NCBI GenBank assembly: GCA_049325275.1
Contig: JBMOLU010000032.1
Location: forward strand, 11,376-75,375
Length of the DNA: 64,000 nt
Direction of reading: 5' to 3'
Source of the DNA: CAIQJJ01 sp049325275
Lineage (GTDB): Bacteria > Chloroflexota > Anaerolineae > Anaerolineales > UBA4823
Below, one piece after another: positions 27,401 through 38,200 of the stretch (position 1 is the first letter of the stretch; each line of letters begins with the position of its first letter). The notes beneath the pieces are model-generated. The model did no database searches and was not told where the DNA came from. It worked only from the letters and a program-made list of their open reading frames with translations. Position numbers and translations under genes: made by a program.

Positions 27401-29200
27401 ATCGATTGCTTCGGATAGCGAGACCTGAGGCGATTGAACGCTTAGATCGACAACTTTCAGCTTGAGGTTTGCCTCGGAGCTGATCTGCTGGTAACCTTGC
27501 GCATATTCGGTGAGCAGGCAGGTGCGTAAAACCGTGTGCCGGGAGATCAGGTGATTTAGGCTGATCTCCAGGTTCATCTGATCGACGGGACCTTGGATGT
27601 GCAGGAGCAGGGGGACGTTGTGGTAGGTGGGCCTGGTTGGATATACGTTGCCGGTCTCGAATTGATCGATAAACCATATCCGTTCTTGGTGGTAGGAAAG
27701 CGGTAGCTTGCCGTCGGGTACAGGCCGGTGAGCCACTGAGGGAAAGTCAAGAGCCAGCCCGAGCTCAAGTTCGGCGATGGGGCAATCGGGAGATCGGGCA
27801 ATCTTCTCGAGGAGGAGATTGAACCGTTCCAACATATTTTCGATGGTTACAGTATCGAACAGATCGCGCGAATACCCCAAAGAAACGTTGATGCCTTGCT
27901 CAGTCTCGTTGCAGGACAGAGTCAGGTCGAACATGGCTGGGGTCTCTGTCACAGCCAGTTCCTCGATGGACAGATGGGAGAGTTCCAGCCTGCCGGTAGG
28001 CATATTCTGGAGGACAAAAAACACTCGAAACAGAGGGTGATGCCGGTGGGTTCGGGCAGGGCTTAGCGCCTCTACCAATTGCTCGAAGGGAACGTCTTGA
28101 TTTGCGAATCCATCTAAAGCAACGTCGCGGGTTCTCTTGAGAAGCTCACGAAAGCTTGGATTCCCCGACAAATCTCCCCGTAGGACGAGCGTATTGACAA
28201 AGAACCCGATTAATGCCTCGATTTCAGGCCCGTCTCGGTTAGCTATCGACGAACCTACCGGTATATCTTCTTGGCCTGTATACCCGTACAGCAGGGTTTG
28301 AAAAGCTGCCAACAAGGTCATATACAAGGTGGCACCTTCCGCTCGCCCTAGGGTTTTGAGTGATTCGCTTAGACGATCGGGCAACCTCAAAGAGCAAAAT
28401 GCGCCTCGAAAGCTGGGATTTCCCGGACGGGGGCGATCGATAGGCAGCTCGATCTCAGGGGGTAAATTGGCCAGTTGCTTCTTCCAATAAGTGAGTTGGG
28501 TATTGATCACGTCTTCGGTCAAACACTGGCGTTGCCAAACGGTGTAATCGGCGTATTGAAAATGTAAATCGCTTAGAGGAGATGCTTGGCCCGCGCAAAA
28601 TGCCGGGTACAAGACCGCCAACTCGCGGTTAAAAATGCCAATTGACCAGCCGTCCGCCACCATGTGATGGATAGTGATCAACAAGATATGCTCGTGGGCA
28701 GATAATCGCAGCAGGTGAGCGAGAAAGAGAGGCCCACAGGCCAGGTCAAAGGCATGCTGTGCCTGTTCTGACGATTTTATTTTTACCTGCGTTTTTCGCT
28801 CATCGTCTGAAAGGCAACTGAAATCAAGCACAGGCAAGCTAAAACCTTGGGCAGGCGTAACCATCTGCGCCGGTTGCCCTTCGATCGTGGGGAAAACTGT
28901 CCGCAGGCTCTCATGGCGCCGGACGACCTCGCTCAGGCTTTGCTCTAAAGCCCTGACGTTCAAGCTACCTTGGAGCTTGAGGGCGCTGGACATGTTATAG
29001 GCGCTGTTGCCGGGCTCCAATTGATTGGCGAGCCAAAGCCTGGTTTGAGCCAGAGAAAGCGGGAAGGTCTGTCCTTCAACTCGGGGCAGGGGTTTGGGCA
29101 GGCGAGCCGTATCCTTTTTGTTTTTCTCGGCAAGCTTTTTCAAGAGCAAGGTGAGTTTCTCTGGAGGAAGATTGGCAATTTGGTCGGAAAGATCATTCAT
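24473..29200 (-). CDS. NRPS synthetase 2: C-C-A(Thr)-PCP with tandem condensation domains
   Basis: The protein has 1575 aa from ATG 29200, preferred because AAAGGA lies upstream; a slightly longer frame starts at 29221, inside the end of synthetase 1. Two condensation-family domains are in series with no A or PCP between them: the first has HHMVADG (about 178), the second HHSITDK (about 640), keeping His-His and Asp but with Lys for Gly. The A domain follows (FDFSVWE about 1160) with specificity residues DFWNIGMVHK, an exact match to the well-known threonine code. A PCP ends the protein (LGGHSLLATQ, about 1500). I see no epimerase hallmarks in the second C-like domain. C domains that process Ser/Thr (for example to dehydro residues) are known, so dehydrobutyrine is possible but unproven. 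Confidence 0.93.
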   Translation of the reverse strand: MNDLSDQIANLPPEKLTLLLKKLAEKNKKDTARLPKPLPRVEGQTFPLSLAQTRLWLANQLEPGNSAYNMSSALKLQGSLNVRALEQSLSEVVRRHESLRTVFPTIEGQPAQMVTPAQGFSLPVLDFSCLSDDERKTQVKIKSSEQAQHAFDLACGPLFLAHLLRLSAHEHILLITIHHMVADGWSIGIFNRELAVLYPAFCAGQASPLSDLHFQYADYTVWQRQCLTEDVINTQLTYWKKQLANLPPEIELPIDRPRPGNPSFRGAFCSLRLPDRLSESLKTLGRAEGATLYMTLLAAFQTLLYGYTGQEDIPVGSSIANRDGPEIEALIGFFVNTLVLRGDLSGNPSFRELLKRTRDVALDGFANQDVPFEQLVEALSPARTHRHHPLFRVFFVLQNMPTGRLELSHLSIEELAVTETPAMFDLTLSCNETEQGINVSLGYSRDLFDTVTIENMLERFNLLLEKIARSPDCPIAELELGLALDFPSVAHRPVPDGKLPLSYHQERIWFIDQFETGNVYPTRPTYHNVPLLLHIQGPVDQMNLEISLNHLISRHTVLRTCLLTEYAQGYQQISSEANLKLKVVDLSVQSPQVSLSEAIDLALYDARFPFGTDALLLLRATLFKFTAAEAMLVVTIHHSITDKPSLWLMAEELAERYTSLVEKRPSRLADVTYQYSDFTFWQRNFPNKLKESLSFYWRRQLRGRLPVLELPTSRPRPGVHTFKEARYTFSLDRDLAEKMHAISRSEHTSQEAILLTAFKVLLRRYTFQDEIVVGTVGSGRNYPETQRMIGPVANLLVLRSSLPGQRSFRDCLNTENKVIADAYKYQAMPFDQLVQQINPEKDMSRTALFDVLFEFSEQPLPVLKLGSASAHLMDTNVGYGKYDLHLAIQAGEADWPAALVYNADIYDASLAEQMMKHYRAVLTAVAADLDLCVDAIPLLSAEEEHQQLVDWNATLADYPKDKTLHQLWSEQVIKTPDAPAVTLENSHLTYLELDQRANQLAHLLQARGVAPDMLVAVCLNRSFEMIVTLLGILKAGGAYLPMDPNYPEERLQFMLHDAQVTHLVTTHSSPQSLHSSTPSVIWMDTDAKEIAEMPCTPPTSHTSPGNLAYCIYTSGSTGKPKGVLLEHRNVVRLMANTMFPYDFDHHDVWTMFHSYCFDFSVWEMYGALLYGGRLVIVPETVAKDPVAFLDLLINEKVTVLNQTPTAFYVLAREALQTTLPKLTLRYIIFGGEALHPLTLKEWRNAYPATKLVNMYGITETTVHVTIKEITDQEIASNLSNIGVPIPTATTYLLDHDLHLLPVGVPGEVCVGGLGVGRGYLGRDELTQQKFIRNPYRAGERLYRSGDVAKYLPTGEMVYLGRSDDQVQVRGFRVELGEINSQLLKHPSISEAIVIGKESPSDSTEIVAYVVPKEDVTVTTLRSHLAQTLPSYMIPSAFVLLKSLPLTATGKVDKRALPAPESSRPDVEQAYIAPRTSMETLLAEIFTDVLHVDRVGVFDDFFELGGHSLLATQVVSRIRTTFQVELALRNMFESPTVAGLAEVIVSLGTHKASAPASPIQPIPRRTYKISEEDLLQ

Positions 29201-29213
29201 AATGGCAGGTCCT

Positions 29214-32200
29214 TTATTCAACTTGATCTTCTAAAAGCTTGCGCACTTCTTCTGGAGAGAGCTCATCCAAGTCTGCCAGTGTTTGCTGATCCACTTGCTG
29301 GCTCAAGTCGGTTAGAATTTTCTCAGCAAGCCTGGCAATGGTTCCGTTTTCAAAAATTGTGCGCAACGGAAGCTTGATCTCAAAAATTTGGCGCAGGCGT
29401 GAGACCAACTGGGCGGCCAGGAGGGAGTGGCCTCCCAGATCAAAGAAATTGTCATGAATCCCCACCTTTTCAAGGCCCAATAATTTTTGCCAGGTGTCGG
29501 CAAGGATGCGTTCGATTTCGTTGCGCGGAGCCACGAACGTTTCAGCCGTTTGGGTACGCATATCGTCCGGGTTGGGCAAAGCGCGGCGATCCAGTTTCCC
29601 ATTGGAATTCAAGGGCAAGCTTTCTAATAAAACAAATGCCGAAGGAACCAGGTAAGGAGGTAATTTTTCGGCCAGGAAGTCTTTGAGATCGAAGATCAGC
29701 CCTTGCTCTGCCTTGTTTTGAAGGGGATCGTTCGCGTAGGTATTCCACGGCTGGGGCACTTCTTCCGGCGCAACCTGGAGATCCTCCAAAAATCCGATTT
29801 CGTCTCTCTGTCTGAAAATGACGTCGTAATCTCTCAAGAGATCGCCACTCGCAAAATGGGCCTCCACCCTATAATCGAGCTCTTCGCCTAAACGCCAAAA
29901 CTCCTCAGGGTCGACACTCCGATCGACGATCTCTTGCAGGGCGGCCCGCGTGGCTCCAACCGTTGGCGGGCAATCTGGCCCGCTCAGAATTTTTTGCAAG
30001 TGAGTTTCTGTCTTGAGGCGTGCATTCGGGACGCCTTTGATACCTGCCAACGCTGGCTTTCTCTCTCGTAGGAACTCACCCACGGAGACCAAAGACAAGT
30101 TCTCTTTCTCCCAATCGAGCCAGACTCCCGGTTGCGTTGGATATGGTTGCGAGTCAATCCGAAGAATGACATCATAGCGAAAACGGGTGAGCTCGTTGTG
30201 ATAGCGGCCACGCTTCAGATAGATCTCGACCTGAGAAACCCTGGGCCATACCCTTTTCAAGGCTGTAAAGAAGGCCGGATCGATCACCAACTCCTGCTCG
30301 AGTGCGATGTCCCGTTCGATCTTCTTTTTCAACTGTTTGATCGTAAGATCCGACGGGGCCCGGTAAAATTCGACGGAGGTATGGAAACTTTGAAGTAGTG
30401 GCAAGTTACGCACATCGCCGACGAAGATTGAACCGCCGTCAGCGACTGCATTTACGGCCCCTTCCAGAACTTCTGCCAGATAATCCAGGTCCGGGAAATA
30501 CTGGGTCACTGAATTGATAATGACGGTATCAAATTTACCCGCTTCTATGCCCGAAAAATCATTGGCCATTTTTTCATGAAGGCAGACCTGGGACAGATCT
30601 TGGGTGGCTAACTGCTGCCTAACCTGCTCCAAGGCCACGGATGAAAAGTCGGTGCCCAGGTATTTGTGACAATGCGGGGCGATCTGGAACAGGAGCAAAC
30701 CGGTGCCGCAGCCGATCTCGAGCACGCGAGCAGGATGCAGGGAAAGAATCCGCTCGACGGTATGGTTGAGCCACTCATGCATTTCCTGGGCCGGAATTGG
30801 AGCGCCGGTGTAGCTGCTGTTCCAGCCGGTAATGTTAAACGTGGGGTCATGGGTAGGGGCTGGCTGGCTATAAACGTCATCATAGAGCATTTGCCAGCGT
30901 TCGATAAAAGCCTCTTCCATCTCGGGGCTGACATCTGATGTCTCCTGGCGTTCCCGTTTTGGAACGATGTAGGCGACCAGTTTTTTGTTGCCGGCGGGAT
31001 CCGCCGGATTTTCCGGCAGGGCGATGACGGCACTTTCTCTCACCGACGGGTGCTCTTTGAGAACTGTTTCGACTTCGCCGGGCTCGATGCGGAAGCCACG
31101 GATTTTGATCTGCTGATCGAGCCGTCCCAGAAACTCCAGATTCCCATCCGGTAAAAAACGAACACGGTCGCCAGTTTTGTAGATTCTCGCACCCGGCTCA
31201 TGGCTATAGAGGTCAGGCACGAATTTTTCGGCCGTAAGCCCTGGTTGTCGAAAATAACCCCGCGCCAGGCCATCTCCACCAATGTAGAGTTCTCCGGCAA
31301 TCCCGACAGGAACGGGCATCATCTGCTCGTCCAGGACATAGACATAACTGTTGGCGATGGGGCGGCCAATCGGTATGCTTTGCCCAAAGCGGGTATCCTG
31401 GGCCATACGGTAACAGCAAGTGAACGTCGTATTCTCCGTGGGGCCATAGCCATTGATCAGCTGATGCCCATTTTCCAGGTATGCGAGCACCCGCTTTACT
31501 CGCGGAACAGATAACACGTCTCCACCGGCCAGCAATTGACGGACGGATTTCAACGCCTGTGGATATTCGTCTACCATCAGGTGGAAAAGGCCCGCCGTAA
31601 GCCACAATGTTGTGACCCCATAGCCCGCAATTGCTTTGGCCACCTCTTCCAAAGAGAATTGTTCTGCCGGATACAGCGCCAACTTTCCACCATTGAGCAA
31701 CGCCCCCCAGATTTCGAGTGTCGAGGCGTCGAAGGAGATGGGTGCCAGTTGTAGAAAAACCTCGTCGGCAGAGAAGGAGCAGTAGTTAGTGTTCTGCACC
31801 AAACGGACTACCCCTCGTTGGGTGACTTCGATTCCTTTGGGCGTACCCGTAGAACCGGAAGTGTACATAATGTAGGCCAGATTTTCGGGCGCCACCCGGC
31901 ATTCAGGGTTATCCGCACGGTGGCGGGCAATTGACGGCCCGTCACGGTCCAGGCATACCACCTGGGCAGAGTGTCCAGGGAAAAGATCGAGCAAGGTTGC
32001 TTGCGTGATCAGGATCGGCTCTTGGTTCGAGCTGGCTAAGTCGGCCAGCATCCAGGCCAGACGGTCGCTGGGATAGGTTGGATCCAGGGGAACGTAAGCG
32101 CCTCCGGCTTTGAGAATTCCCAGGATTGCGACGATCATCTCTGGCGAACGTTCCAGGCACAGGGCCACGCGCACATCGGGGCCGACCCCCAGTTCGCGGA

Positions 32201-35200
32201 GATAATTCGCCAAGCGATTTGCGTTTTCATTCAGCCCGTTGTAGGTAAGCGACCGCGCTTCAGATATCAGGGCTATCTCTTCGGGACGGTTGCTTACCTG
32301 GTCTTCAAATAGTTGTTGGATGCTTGTCTGGCGCGGATATTGGCTGGCCGGTCGATTCCATTGGCTGAGCAACTGCTGGTTTTCGGCACTGGATAAGAAG
32401 GGAAGCGTGGCAATGCATTGGTCGGGGGCGGCGGCAACAGCCGCAAGCAATGTTTGGTAATGAGAGAGCAGGCGGGTGATTGTGGGCTCGTCGAACAGAT
32501 CAGCGCTGTAAATAACCTGGCAGTCAATCGACTGGTCGGCTCGCTTCCACAAGTAAACTTCCAGATCGAATCGGGTGATCCCATGCTCATAATCCAAGGG
32601 AGAAAGCGTAAGGCCTGGAAGCGACAGGTCAACTATGGGAGCATTTTGTAAGGCGAAGATGATCTGGAAGAGAGGTTGGCGCGTAAGGTCACGCTCGGGC
32701 TGTATCGCCTCAACCAGGAGTTCAAAGGGTAAATCCTGGTTGGCGTAGGCGTTGAGCGTGGTCTCTTTTACTTGGCCAAGAAACTCGCGAAAGGTTGGCA
32801 GCCCGTTTAGGTTACTTCTAAGGACGAGTGTGTTCACGAAAAAACCAATCAGCCCCTCGATTTCACTCCGGTTGCGGTTGGCAATCGGCGACCCAATGGA
32901 AATGTCTACCTGGCCGGTGTAGCGATACATCAATACCTGGAAAGCCGCCAGTAACGTCATGAACAAAGTGGCTCCTTCACGGCTGCTCAACTCGCTGATC
33001 GCCCTGGCTAAATCTGGGGGGAAGGTTACCGTCCGAGATGCCCCTCGAAACGATTCGGCTGCCGGACGTGGATGGTCGATGGGCAGATTTAATGGCAGCA
33101 CAGGTCCGGATAACTTTTTCATCCAGTAGTCAAGTTGGCTGCCCAGGGTGGTCCCTTGCAGCCAATGACGTTGCCAGGCGGCAAAATCTGCATACTGGAC
33201 GGGTAGATCGGGCAACGTTAGTGGGCGCGACTCAGCCAAGGCTGAATAAATCGCCATCATCTCTCGAAAGAACACTCCCATCGACCAACCATCCGAGATG
33301 ATATGGTGAATGGTTAAGAGAATGATGGAATTCTCGTGCCCCAATTGGATTAAGGTCGATCTCAACAAAGGCCCGGTTGCCAGGTCAAACGGGCGTAGCG
33401 CTTCGGCTTTTGCTAAGTGAAGGGCTTCGGCATCTCGTTCTTCTGCCGGTAAATATTGGAGGTCGATCACAGACAGATGGAAGTCGGTTGCAGGCGCGAT
33501 GACCTGGGCCGGCTGCCCATTGACCTCGAGAAATGTGGTGCGTAATGCCTCGTGCCGGCGGATAATTTCGCTAAGGCTACGTTCGAGAAGGGCAACTTGG
33601 AGCGGCCCACGAATGTGCAGCCCTCCGGCAATGTTATAGAAGGGGTTATCGGGGACGAGCTGGTTTAAGAACCACAATCGTTGCTGAGCGAACGAGAGCG
33701 GGAGCGATTCTTGCCGGGCCGTGCCGGCGATCGGAGACGTTGGAAAAGCCTGTACAGACTGCCGGGCTGATTCTATCTGCGCAGCCAGGCCGGCGATGGT
33801 TGGGAACTCAAACAACGTCCGTAACGGTAGTTCTATCCGAAGGATGCTGCGCAGCCGGGAAATCACTTGTGTCGCTAAAAGGGAGTGCCCTCCCAATTCA
33901 AAGAAATTATCATGGATGCTAACACGGCGCCGATCTAAGATTTGAGACCAAATTTCGACCAACGTTTCTTCCGTGGGTGAGCGGGGCGATGTGTACGGTT
34001 TTCCGAACGATAACTCGTTCCAATCCGGGGTGGGTAATCTCTGCCGATCGATCTTGCCGCTATGGTTCAAGGGAAGTGCATCCAGAAATAGAATTGCCGA
34101 TGGAATCATGTAGGTGGGCAAAAATTTTTTGAGATGCACCTGGATTTCACTTCCGTTTGCCTGCCGCCCCGCAACCATGACCACGTAGGCAATCAAGCGT
34201 TTCTCGTTCGCCTTCATCTCATGGGCCAGAACCCGGCAATCTTGCACGCCTGGGTATTCTCGCAAGCTTGCTTCGATCTCTTCGAGCTCAATCCGAAAGC
34301 CGCGGATTTTTACCTGGTGATCGAGACGACCCATGAACTCGATCTTTCCGTTGCTAAGGTAGCGAGCCCGGTCGCCGGTACGGAACAGGCGATCAGAGGT
34401 TCTGTTCCCCGTAGCAAATGGATTCGGAAGAAACCTTTCGGCGGTTAGATCGGGTCGATTCCAGTAACCTCTCGCAAGCCCAACACCACAAAGATATAAC
34501 TCTCCGGGCACACCTACCGGTGTAGGCTGCATCTCTTCGTCGAGTACATACACCTGAAAATTCGGGATGGCTTTTCCGATGGATCGAGCCGGATCGCCGG
34601 GCAGGTGCTGCCCCATGGTTGCACAGACACTGGTTTCGGTTGGGCCATAGGCATTGATCAACCTGAATTTTTGCGACCAGATTTGGGCCAGATCGTCCGG
34701 GCATGCCTCTCCGGCGACGACAACCGTCTCTAGATGGCGAACGGCCTCAGGATCCACGGTCGATAATACAGACGGAGGCAGGGTGATCAGAGTTATGCCA
34801 AGCTCGCGGATAAGCTGCTCCAACCCTGTTCCAACCAGGCCTATATCGGGGTCTGGCAGGTATAACGTTGAGCCGGAAAGCCAGGCTACCCATATTTCAG
34901 ACACAGATGCGTCAAAGCTGAGAGATGCGAATTGCAAAGAACGGCTGGATGCGTGGGCCCCAAACGTTTTGATCTGGCTGAACGCCAGATTCCCGATTCC
35001 CCGGTGGGTGACGGCCACACCTTTCGGCTTACCCGTTGAACCCGAAGTGTAGATGACGTAAGCCAGGTTTTCAGCGTTAACCTGAACGTTGGGAGGTTTT
35101 GTCGATGATTGGGTGAGCGCGGGAATGGCTTCGTCCAGGCATACGACCCGAACCGGGAACTCCTGGAATTTGGGCGACCACTCCCGATCGACCAGGATGA

Positions 35201-38200
35201 TGGAGATTTGTGTGTCTGCCAGAATAAAGGCCAGGCGTTCATCAGGCCAGCCTGGGTCGATGGGTAAATAGGCGCCTCCGGCTTTGTGAATGCCCAGCAG
35301 GGCAATCATTGCCTTGGGCGTTCGTTGCGCACAAACCCCTACCAGCGTCTCTGGACCAACGCCCAGTTCGCATAGGTAAAAAGCCAGACGGTTTGCTTGC
35401 TCGTTTAATTCACGGTAAGCCAGAATTTGATCACGGAAGACAACAGCCGGCGCCTGAGGGGTCTGGGTAGCCTGAACTTCGAACAGTCGGTGAATACATT
35501 CGGCTTGTGGGGTAGCCTCCATGGGTGGATTATTCCATTCCACCAGGAGCTGTTGCTGTTCGGGCGGGGTGAGGAGCGGCAGCCTGGAGATTGGACATTC
35601 GGGGCCAGCCAAAATTCCGTCCAGCAGTACCCGGAAGTGTTCTCCCATGCGCTGAATTGTGGCAGGGTTGAACAAATCAGCGTTGTACTCCCAAGTTCCC
35701 TGCAACCCATGTTCGTCCTCTATCATGGATAAAGTCAGGTCGAACTTGGCAACCTTACTCTCTATTTCCAAAGGGGCTAAGTCAATTTCTCCCAAATCGA
35801 GCGCGGCAACGGGCGCATTTTGTAAGGCGAACATTACCTGAAACAGCGGTGATCGGCTCAAATTCCGTTCGGGCTGAACGGCTTCCACAACCATCTCGAA
35901 GGGTACGTCTTGATGGGCGTAAGCTCCCAGGCTCGTCTCTCTCACCTGCCGTAGCAGCTCTCGAAAAGTCGGAGAACCCGACAAATTGCTTCGTAAAACC
36001 AGAGTATTGGCGAAGAAGCCGATCAGCCCTTCTGTTTCCCGGTGATTGCGGTTAGCAACGGGCGAACCTACACAGACATCCTCTTGCCCCGAGTATCGGT
36101 AGAGTAAGGTTTGGAAGGCGGCCAACAGGGTCATGAACAGGGTGGCGTTCTCCTCCCGGCTGAACGCTTTTAAGCTCTCCATAACAGAACCAGGCAGAGC
36201 GAAGGATTGGTGTTCTCCGCGGTACGTCTGTACGGCTGGACGCGGCCTATCGGTGGGTAGCTCGAGGATAGGTGCCTGGCTGAGCTGCTTTTTCCAGTAG
36301 GCGAGCTGCGCATCCAGCATTTCTCCCTGTAGCCATTCGCGCTGCCAGACGGCGAAGTCGGCATATTGAACGGGCAATTCCGGTAGCGGCGAGGCTTGGC
36401 CGGCCAGGTAAGCTTTATACAAGCTGCTGACTTCTCGAATCAACACAGCCAGTGACCAGCCATCAGAGATGATGTGGTGCATGGACAGGAGTAACACGTG
36501 CTCGTTCTTGGCCAAACGAAGCAAGCTGGCGCGAATCAGCGGGCCCTGCGATAAATCAAAGGGTTGCCGGGCGCTTTCATCGAGCATTTGCCTGACACGA
36601 GCTTCGCCTTGATTTTCGGTGAGAGTGCTTAAATCGAGCACTGGCAGGGAAAGATGCAGCTCTGGAAGGATGACTTGAGCGGCCTGCCCATCTTTACCGG
36701 TGAAGATCGTTCGTAAATCTTCATGCCGCCGCACGATTTCGTTTAAACTCTGCTCAAGGGTGGTTACGTTGAGCGTGCCGCGAAGCCGCACGGCGCCTGG
36801 AAGATTGTATATCGGGCTATTTGGCTCTAACTGATCCAGGAACCACAAGCGTTGCTGGGCAAAGGAGAGCGGCATTGCAGCTTTTCGTGGAACCGGGCGC
36901 ATGGAAGGGAGCGAAAGCCCTTGGCCGGCCATCTGGGTGGATTGGATGCGCCCGGCTATCCCCGCTACGGTAGGCGCCTCAAACAACACCCGCAATGGCA
37001 GCTCTACCTGGAAGGCCTGCCGCAGGCGTGAAATGACCTGCGTTGCAAGTAACGAATGCCCCCCGAGATCGAAAAAGTTGTCGTTTACCCCAACTTGGGG
37101 GAGTTTCAATACCTGTGACCAAATCCCGGCCAGGATCTCCTCGGTGGCCGTGCGCGGCAGTACCAATGCTTCTTTCAAATCGGGCCGTACTGTTTCGGGT
37201 ACGGGCAAGGCTCGCCGATCGACTTTACCGCTTGCGGTCAGGGGCAACCGGTCGAGAACAACGTAGGTTGAAGGTTGCATGTACACGGGCAGCTTCTCTT
37301 GTAAGAAGGCCTGTAACGGACGGGCTTCGTTTGCATCACCCGGCTTGCATACCCAATAGGCAACCAGCCGTTTATCGGTTCCTTCGCCGATTGCTAGGAC
37401 CACGGCTTGCTGTACCAGGGGATGAGCATTCAAGGCAGCTTCGATTTCCCCTAGCTCGATGCGAAAGCCGCGCAGCTTTATCTGGAAGTCCATACGCCCG
37501 AGAAACTCGATGTTGCCGTCTGGCAAATAGCGCGCCAGATCGCCCGTGCGATACAGCCGTTGTCCAGGCTCCTGAGTGAATGGGTTGGGAACGAACTTCT
37601 CGGCTGTTAACTCCGGGCGGTTCCAATAGCCGCGGCCCAGGCCAACCCCGCCGATATGGATCTCCCCTGGAACGCCAACCGGCACGCGCTGGAGTGCGCC
37701 ATCCAGCAGGTATATCTTCAGGTTGTCGATTGGTTTCCCAATCGGAACGACACTCACGGGACCCTGAGAGGGACAATCCCAATAGGTTACCTCAACGGCG
37801 GCTTCGGTCGGGCCATACAAGTTGTGGAGGGCGGCCTTCAGCCGGGCGTGATACCGCGGCAGCAGATCGGCACCGAGAGCTTCCCCGCTGCAAATTACGT
37901 GGCGCACGCTGTCCAATCCTTCCAGGCCCGGCTCTTCCAGGAACTGGCGCAACATGGAAGGCACAAAATGCAAGATGGTGATCTTTTCCCGGGCGATCAG
38001 GTGTACCAGGGCGGCGCTATCTTGATGAGCTTCTGGCGGGGCGATCACCAGGCAGGCGCCGTTTAACAATGGCCAGAAGAATTCCCACACGGAAACATCA
38101 AAACTGAAGGGCGTTTTCTGCAAAACCCGATCGGCGGAGGTGAGCCCATAGGCTTTTTGCATCCAGAATAAGCGGTTGTATATGGCCCGGTGGCTGTTCA

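Noticed and set aside
26300..27700. Second C-like domain of synthetase 2 as an epimerase domain
   Set aside because: It lies before the A domain rather than after a PCP and lacks epimerase-type motifs.
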